A stretch of DNA of 64,000 nt from Sclerurus mexicanus (taxonomy: Eukaryota; Chordata; Aves; Passeriformes; Furnariidae), in contig VWZF01006057.1 in the NCBI GenBank assembly GCA_013396755.1, positions 4,673-68,672 of the forward strand, in the 5' to 3' direction. The notes below the pieces were generated by a model. That model worked only from the letters and a program-made list of their open reading frames with translations, ran no database searches and was not told where the DNA came from. Every line of letters begins with the position of its first letter. Positions within the stretch are counted from its first letter, which is position 1. Both the position numbers and the translations under genes were made by a program. Below, in pieces: positions 58,093 to 64,000 of this stretch.

Positions 58093-58823
58093 ATAAGGCC
58101 AAATAATTTGGGAAATGGACATAGCAGCTGAACATGGCATTAACTTTTCTTAGGGGAATGGAGAGCCAGAGGTTGGGCAGCAAGGTGCCTGGAATGAGCA
58201 GGCAGTGCTTGCCTTGCAGTCTGATGGTGCAGCATCCCACAGGGGCCATGGTACTGTGGTGATGGGAGATGGTGTCCTGTGTCCTGGAAGAATAAGGAGC
58301 AATGGCCAAATCCTCCAAAACCCTGAATGGACAGAACTGAGCAGCACAAAGTGGAGGAACTGGAACACGGTTTTTAGACCAAATGAGTTCAATACTGGAA
58401 GCCGCCTGGGCATGTGCTTTGCTGTGTTTTGTCCTTCCAGTTTGTACTGGTTTGAGTGGGTGGTCAGAGCACAAGCTGGTTTTGGGAAGCAAGGTCTGAC
58501 GCTTCTGTTTGGACCCAAACCAGAGTTAAAAAGGTAATCTTTGAGAGAAAAATCCTGTGAGGCAAGCCTGAATCCCATACACAGGTAGGAATTGGTTGTT
58601 CATCTCTCTATAAATCATAAGGGCTCAGAGATTCGGTTTGTCCATCTAATACATCTGAGATCTCTTTCCTCTGTGACACCTGTGAAACGGAGCTTACAGC
58701 TTCCTGACTACACTGTCTGCTGTAACTTCCTTTTTTTGTTAAACGTGCCTTTGTCACTGGGATGGGATTTTAAGCTGGGATTTAAAAGATCAAGTTGAAA
58801 TATTTCCTTGCATTTTTTTTAAC

Positions 58824-58829
58824 TTTATT
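58824..58829 (-). terminator. Poly(A) signal AATAAA on minus strand, candidate for SIGLEC15
   Basis: TTTATT on the plus strand gives AATAAA on the minus strand, about 1.35 kb after the candidate SIGLEC15 stop at 60177-60179. It would give a shorter 3' UTR than the palindromic signal at 58081. Confidence 0.35.
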
Positions 58830-59619
58830 ATCCTGGCCAAGCAATTTAAAATTGTGCTTTACTTTTCTAGCACAGATACTATGAAGAAGTGAACTTTAAA
58901 ATAATGATTCCTATCCTGGGGTTGAGCTTTGCAGGCAGGACCACAGACTTGATGGTAATTCAGTAGCAGCTTGGGATCCCAGCCAGTGGTGGTTGTCACC
59001 AGGAGCAGGACCATTTGGGGTAAAGTTTTGGAGCTGCTGCACTGGAATGGTTGCACAGAGCACAGAATCCAACAGTATAAACCTGAAAGTAGGTTCATGT
59101 CATTTGTTCTTTTTTAGTTCTTTCTCCTTCTCTGCATCTAAGCATCCCTATCCATCCTCTGCATCCCTATCCTGGACCTGTGTCTGCCTCTCCAGGACTC
59201 CAGGCTGACTCAAATCACCCTGTACCATAAGCTGAATCTGTTCACCTGTTCTTGGAAGACATTCACAGTTGGGTTAGAGATTTGTCTGTGGATGGCCAGT
59301 GACGTTGTAGTAGTAAACTTCATCTCAGAGGAGTTTAAGAGAGGAGTAGTCAGAACTTTTCTGCACAGAGATGGGAACTCTTTAGAAATAGTATTTTTAG
59401 GTTAAAAAGAAAAAAACCAATTTGTTGTATTGGAACACTTTCACAGTGTATTTATCACAAAGCTCTGGGTTTCTGGGCACTAGGTAGAGTTAGAACAGAG
59501 ACTTTGCATGTCCTACTTTCAGCTCTACCAGCTTTAGGGAAACCTTTTTCTTGGACTCCTCTTGAAAGATAAGGTTTCCTTTAAACCCTTCTGGAAGATA
59601 AGGAGTAGTAATAATGATT

Positions 59620-59640
59620 AAAACAAACAAACAAACAAAC
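59620..59640. repeat. AAAC microsatellite
   Basis: Five consecutive AAAC units. Confidence 0.9.
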
Positions 59641-60009
59641 CCAAAAACAAAACAACCAGTAGACATTCCAGTAGTGTTGTGCCACAGCTGGTGTTTAAAA
59701 CATGACAGTAGCTCACTTGTAGGCTGAGTGTGGTTGGACAAACGGAGCTGTGAAAGCCACTTCTTGAAGTGATACTTGGAAATTGCCAAAGCAAAGAGAT
59801 GTGAGGAAATTTTATACTGTTACCTGCTTTGCTAAATATCTGATATGGGCTGAAAACACACAGATTGGTTAAAACTGACATCCTGTGCAGATCCTCTTCT
59901 GCTCTTGCAGCTCCATCCCCCTTTCTCTTTGCTTTCACCTCTTTTCCCTTGAAGGGCTTTGTCCCTTGAAGGACTGCTCTTGCTGGTGAGCAGCAGCAGG
60001 GCTGGAACT

Positions 60010-60075
60010 CATAGCATAGGGAGTGGTTTGTGTTGGAAGAGACCTTAAAGATCATCCCTTTCCATCATCCCCACC
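60010..60075 (-). mobile_element. Short CR1 tail, inverted
   Basis: CATAGCATAGGGAGTGGTTT, GTTGGAAGAGACCTTAAAGA, TCATCCCTTTCCATC. It ends about 100 bases short of the candidate SIGLEC15 stop. Confidence 0.7.
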
Positions 60076-60176
60076 AAGTCATGCCTGTTTGACCTTCTGT
60101 GCATCAACCAGCATGGGTTTTGCGTTCGCTGGGAGAGAGGGCACCTGTGCAGGGAGCAGGTGGGGGTGGGATCTCC

Positions 60177-60273
60177 TCAGCTGCGTCTGGGCACTGGTCT
60201 CCCTCCTGGCAGGGTCTGGCTGCCACCGTGCCTGCGGTCAAAGTTCTCGTAGGTGCAGTCTGTCAGCTGTGGC
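60177..60273 (-). CDS. SIGLEC15: Candidate SIGLEC15 last exon (cytoplasmic tail, YENF)
   Basis: On the minus strand a strong pyrimidine-rich acceptor (CCCTTCTCCCTTGCCAG) is followed by a frame reading PQLTDCTYENFDRRHGGSQ and ending at TGA (60179-60177). The human tail, as I recall it, ends with a short segment around NYENLSQM, so position, length and the Y-E-N-hydrophobic motif fit. The phase does not: the upstream exon ends in phase 1 and this one starts in phase 2, so a small linking exon between 60274 and 62942 is needed. I did not find it with confidence. The next-best reading is a chance motif. Confidence 0.45.
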
Positions 60274-62942
60274 CTGGCAAGGGAGAAGGGAATAAGGTGA
60301 GGACACATCTCTGGCTGCTCTGGGCTCTGTAAGTGGCTCCAGCAAACAGCTAAAGAGTGTTAGAGTGTCTGTGGCACTCCGATACGGATCCTCCCTCTGC
60401 AGCAGGTGGTCTTTAAGGGTCTGGGTTGCAATTAATCTTAAAGCATCCAGAGCAATTTCCTGCACCCTCAGCATTAATTGCTGCTACTGCCCTGCTGCTC
60501 AGAGCCTTGGGAGGTTGTGTCAAACCTCTCCTGGTAAGGGTCTTCTCATGTTAGTGTTCGTTTTTAAGCTTTCATCTGTGTAGGTATCTATGCAAAGACA
60601 GTCAATGGTGCAGTGTGGTTTAGACCCTGATAGATCAGCAAAACTCTTCCTTTTACAAATAATTGTTACAAATATGACTATAGGATTAAATTCCTTCTTG
60701 TTCCATTGGCTGTGTCCTGTACACTTGAACGTCCTGCTGAAATGGCCATTGTTTTTGGGTAAGGTGATGGGAGGTGACATCATGTAGGAGTACCTCAAGA
60801 TGGAGATATCACACAGGGATAACTCAGGCTGGAGACATCACAAAGGGGTAACTCAGATTGCAAGGGAGCAACCCCAGGCAGCTGTAATGATACTGACCTC
60901 AGATACAGCTTCTTTACTGTGAGAATAAGCATTGTTTTGAGGTTGTTTTTCCATCCTTTTCTAGCTTGGCCACTCCAGCTGTCAGGAGTGTCCAAGATCA
61001 GTGTTGTGTTTGGTATTGGGGAAATGCCAAGGGTCTGTGGGAGCATGGTGTGGATGCCAGCCAAAGAATCAGGCCCTGTCACACCTGAGCTGGCTTTGAG
61101 GTGTGCTCTTTGGTGTCTCCATACCTTCCTCTGCACTTGGCTGAGCTCATCAGCTTTGGTGTGGACAATTTTTCTGCTCCATTAGAAACTGGGGTTCAGA
61201 GAAAAGGAAAGGTTTGTGTTGCGTGGTGTCAGCACAGACACTATCCACTTACCTATCCCTGGGGTGAACAGTCTGTTATTTAATGTGCCATCACAGAATT
61301 GTTTGGGTTGGAAGAGACCTTAAAGCTCACCTTGTTCCACCCAGTGCCACGGGCAAGGTCATTATCCACTATCCCACGTTGCCCTAAGCCCTGTCCAACC
61401 TGGCTGTGGACACTTCCAGGGATGGGGCAGCCACAGCTTCTCTGGACATTCCTTTTCCAGGGCCTGCCCACCCTCACAGGGTAGAACTTCTTGCCAATAT
61501 TCCATCTAACCCTGCCCTCTGACAGTGGGAAGCCATTTGTCCTCATCCTGTCCCTCCATGCCCTTGTCCAAAGTCTCTGTCCAGCACTCTTGGAGCCCTT
61601 TTAGGCTCTGAGGTCTTCCTGAAGCCTTCCCTTCTCCAGGCTGGACATTCACAGCTTTCCCAGCCTAATTGCATGCTTGCCTGCATCCTTCCAGCCATGC
61701 TCTGGGGTCTCAGCTGTGCCCAAGCCTTGTTGCCTCACACCTAGACAATCAGCCCAATCCTCTCTTGTCCCAAGAGCCTGCTCCAAGGCCAGAAAATGGT
61801 TACAAAGACCATGGATGTGCTGCATTTTCACCCTTAGCCATCTCCACCCTCCTGTGGGGTAACATAAGTGGAAGGCAAGACGTCCTTACCTGACCAGGCT
61901 GGCTGGAGCAGAGGAGGGACCTGTGAAGTGGGAAGGATGATGTGGGTTAGCAACGAGGTCAAGGTGAGCTGGGGAACCAGGAATGACCTGGAGCTGTCGA
62001 GAAGCTGCACTGGAGGGTGGTTGTGACACTCCAGTGAATGGGGAGAAGACCTGAGGGCCACCAGGCATGTGGCCTTCTTGGGTGGCCATGGGTTTGGGAA
62101 TTAGGCACTGGAATATAAGGAGCAAAGCATTTCTGGTTGGTCTGACAGCTTCTGCTGTTCAAGGCAAGTGGTAGCTTTCGTGAGTGTGACATCAGACTGT
62201 CCCTACAGATGAGTCACAGGGATGTGACTGAAAGGCAGAGCCCTGTGTCCTTCTCAGTCCCCTCCTGCCCATGCCACCCCACAGCAGGAGTGGTGGGCTG
62301 GGGACCAGTGCCCTCCTGGCTTCTTAGGATGACTCATCCCTCCGTCCACGAGCTGACTCTCGTCTCCTGTAAACCAGGCATTCCCTGCCTGGGAGGTGGG
62401 ATTTCACCAGCGATGGGGAAGCATGGGGATAGTGAGGGCCTGGGGCACCCAGAGGGGTGGTCTCTAAAATGAAGATGCCCATCCCACGGGGATTAAACTG
62501 TTGTGTGGGATGCACCAAAGGTAAATCCTGGCTATGGAATACAGGGTAAGAGGTAGTAATTAGCCAGCTCCAAGGAAAAAAAAAACCAAAACATAAACCT
62601 GGTTGTTTAGGCAGTGGGTTCTCCACTAATTGCCCATCTGTGAGTTTATTAACCTTTCTCCTTGGGCGCAGGGAAACTCCTGCTCCCGCTGTCTTTTCCA
62701 AGGCCCCTTCCCAAAGGAGACCCTCTCTCAGCAGGCTGAGACCAGCCAGCCACGAGTCCCCCTTACTTATTCTTAGATTTCCCACTAGAAATGTCCTTCT
62801 CCTGGGGTACAAAACCATAAAATCTTAAAAATAACCCTGAAACCAAACTGAACCCAGACAAGCCCAACCTCCTCCTGCCTGGCTTTCCCTGCTGCACCCA
62901 CCCCTGGTTCCCAGCCAGGTGCAGGGAGGTCTCGACACCCAC
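60274..62942 (-). other. Putative SIGLEC15 intron zone
   Basis: 2.7 kb between the SIGLEC15 transmembrane exon and the candidate last exon. It contains one CR1 fragment (61290-61665) and GC-moderate sequence with many chance open frames on both strands. A short linking exon is expected here on phase grounds but is not resolved. Confidence 0.4.
61290..61665 (-). mobile_element. CR1 LINE copy, inverted
   Basis: ATCACAGAATTGTTTGGGTT, GGAAGAGACCTTAAAGCTCA, GACACTTCCAGGGATGGGGC, TTCCATCTAACCCTGCCCTC and the interior CCTTCCCTTCTCCAGGCTGG. Confidence 0.88.
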
Positions 62943-63302
62943 CTTCCCTCGAGAAGACAGCGAAGCTCAGCATCGCCAGCAAAATGAGCGCCTTAATTCC
63001 CAGCGGCACGAAGATGAGCACCATGAAGAAGGAGCTGTCGGACGCCCTGAACCTGTAGAAGTACACGGCCCCCTCTGCTCTGCCGTGGCTGTTGACAGCA
63101 CTGCAGGTGTATTTGCCGTCGTGGGTCAGGGACCGCAGCTCCTGGGTGACGCGGTGGCTCGTGCTGGTGATGGAGGTGATGTTGGTGTAGGGGGGACCCG
63201 TCCAGGTCAGGGCAGGCACCGGCTCCCCCTCGGCGGTGCAGCGAGCCTGGAAGGTGTGATCCCTGTTGGAGCTGACGGTGATGTTGATGATCCTGGGGGC
63301 AG
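62943..63302 (-). CDS. SIGLEC15: SIGLEC15 exon: second Ig domain and transmembrane helix
   Basis: Siglec-15 is a sialic-acid-binding immunoglobulin-type lectin of osteoclasts and macrophages; its transmembrane lysine pairs with the adaptor DAP12 (known). Minus-strand reading from acceptor CTCCCGCAG gives APRIINITVSSNRD, the Ig cysteine in ARCTAEGEPVPALTW, then LTHDGKYTCSAVNSHGRAEG with the partner cysteine, AVYFYRF, and a hydrophobic helix containing LGIKALILL. The lysine codon is at 62992-62994. Human Siglec-15 as I recall it has CTAEGEPPPAL, LTHDGRYTC, NSLGRSEASVY and LGFKALLLL at the same places. Two N-glycosylation sequons (NIT) are visible. The donor is GAAG|GTGGGT, ending in phase 1. 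The sialic-acid-binding V-set domain and signal peptide must lie beyond base 64000. The gene faces EPG5, as in mammals. Confidence 0.88.
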
Positions 63303-63529
63303 CTGCGGGAGTCGCAAAGAGGGCAGGGGAAGCGTGTCAGGCTTCAAGGGCAGGCCTGGTGGAAAACACCTGGTCTTGGTGGACCCCCAAGTGTGTTATG
63401 TCAGGGTGAAATTGGGTGCTGGAGGGGGAGAGGCTGGACAAGCCCCAGTCCAGAAACCCCCCGTGCCCTGGGCTGGTCCCACAGCGTGGGCAGAAGGGGA
63501 TGGGGGAATTCTGCCCCTCTGCCCCCCCA
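63303..63529 (-). other. SIGLEC15 intron upstream of the Ig/TM exon
   Basis: GC-rich sequence between the exon acceptor and the CR1 copy at the right edge. No coding match recognised. Confidence 0.5.
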
Positions 63530-64000
63530 GGTGAGACCCCACCTGGAATTCTGCATCCAGCCCTGGGAACAACAGCACAGGAAGGACAGGGACCTGCTGG
63601 AAGAAGTCCAGAGGAGGCCACAAAGATGTTCCAGGGCTGCAGCCCCTGTTCTCTGGAGCCAGGCTGAGAGAGCTGGGGGTGTTCACCTGGAGAAGAGAAG
63701 GCTCCAGGGACACCTGAGAGCCCCTTCCAGCACCAGAGGGCTACAAGAAAAATGGGGACAAATTTTTAGCAGGATCTGCTGTGATACGGCAAGGGGTAGT
63801 GATGTTTTATAAGTAAAAGAGAGGGGATTTAGACTGGATATAAGGAAGAAGTTACTTGAAATGATGGTTGCCCAGAGGAGCTGTGTCTGCCCCATCCCTG
63901 GAAGTGTCCAAGGCCAGGTTGGACAGGGCTTGGAGCAACCTGGGATAGTGGAAGGTGTCCCTGCTCATGGCAGAGGGGTTGCAACAAGATGGGCTTGAAA
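63530..64000 (+). mobile_element. CR1 LINE 3' region, cut by window edge
   Basis: GAGACCCCACCTGGAATTCT, GGACAGGGACCTGCTGGAAG, GGCTGAGAGAGCTGGGGG, CTGGATATAAGGAAGAAGTT, CCCTGGAAGTGTCCAAGGCC. It is the longest 3' copy in the window and continues past base 64000. Confidence 0.88.

Larger units (their letters stand above)
58100..60176. other. Convergent zone between EPG5 and SIGLEC15
   Basis: Probably SIGLEC15 3' UTR (minus strand) if the last-exon call is right, otherwise intergenic. Frames on both strands at 58085-58578 overlap each other and show no family match. One AAAC microsatellite and one short CR1 piece are present. Confidence 0.45.

Noticed and set aside
60374..60392. 19-base minus-strand micro-exon that would fit both SIGLEC15 phases
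   Set aside because: The acceptor is fair but the donor (GTGCCA) is poor and the peptide is too short to judge. Not annotated.
60920..61060. Minus-strand LILDTPDSWSG reading, similar to LDTPDT recalled from the human Siglec-15 tail
   Set aside because: Its best splice borders give phase 0 to 0, which fits neither the transmembrane exon (ends phase 1) nor the candidate last exon (starts phase 2). The short match may be chance.
62324..62818. Minus-strand 164-codon frame between the SIGLEC15 exons
   Set aside because: Low-complexity Arg/Leu/Gly content, no domain match; probably chance in GC-rich sequence.
1..64000. Search for tRNA, rRNA, CRISPR, operons or a novel gene system
   Set aside because: None seen. 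The content is fully explained by two vertebrate genes, introns and CR1 repeats.

Overview
The window looks like bird nuclear DNA. It carries about two dozen CR1 retrotransposon tails, most of them short 5'-truncated pieces ending in ATTCTRTGA-type repeats, in both orientations. Its genes are intron-rich, with GT-AG introns, in a vertebrate order. Species cannot be fixed; a neoavian bird, perhaps a songbird, is a guess.

Nearly the whole window (3146-56012, plus strand) is one gene, EPG5, the large Rab7 effector that directs autophagosome fusion with late endosomes and lysosomes. I could chain 43 coding exons with matching splice phases and no in-frame stop. They give 2,564 residues from the start of exon 2 to a TAG at 56010-56012. 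Human EPG5 is about 2,579 residues and has 44 exons, so only exon 1 (start codon and about 20 residues) should be missing, upstream of base 1. The gene looks intact and functional.

Layout: 1-3145 is the end of intron 1, with two CR1 tails. 3146-56012 is EPG5 exons 2-44. From 56013 comes a long 3' UTR with poly(A) signals at 57744 and 58087. 58100-60176 is the convergent intergenic or UTR zone. On the minus strand, 62943-63302 is a clear SIGLEC15 exon (second Ig domain plus transmembrane helix with its lysine), and 60177-60273 is a candidate SIGLEC15 last exon carrying a YENF tail motif. SIGLEC15 continues beyond the right edge. The tail-to-tail EPG5-SIGLEC15 order is the same as in mammals.

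Two places carry exact duplicated blocks bordered by a single N (11368-11636 and 24102-24626). They are best read as assembly errors at gap joins inside CR1 sequence, not biology. I found no operon, CRISPR, RNA gene or novel gene system. The most useful second-look items are a palindromic two-way poly(A) signal near the midpoint between the two convergent genes, a 17-bp perfect hairpin in intron 41, a NAGNAG acceptor at exon 15, paired LC3-binding-type motifs in exons 7 and 8, paired YPxL motifs in exon 2, and the unresolved SIGLEC15 tail.
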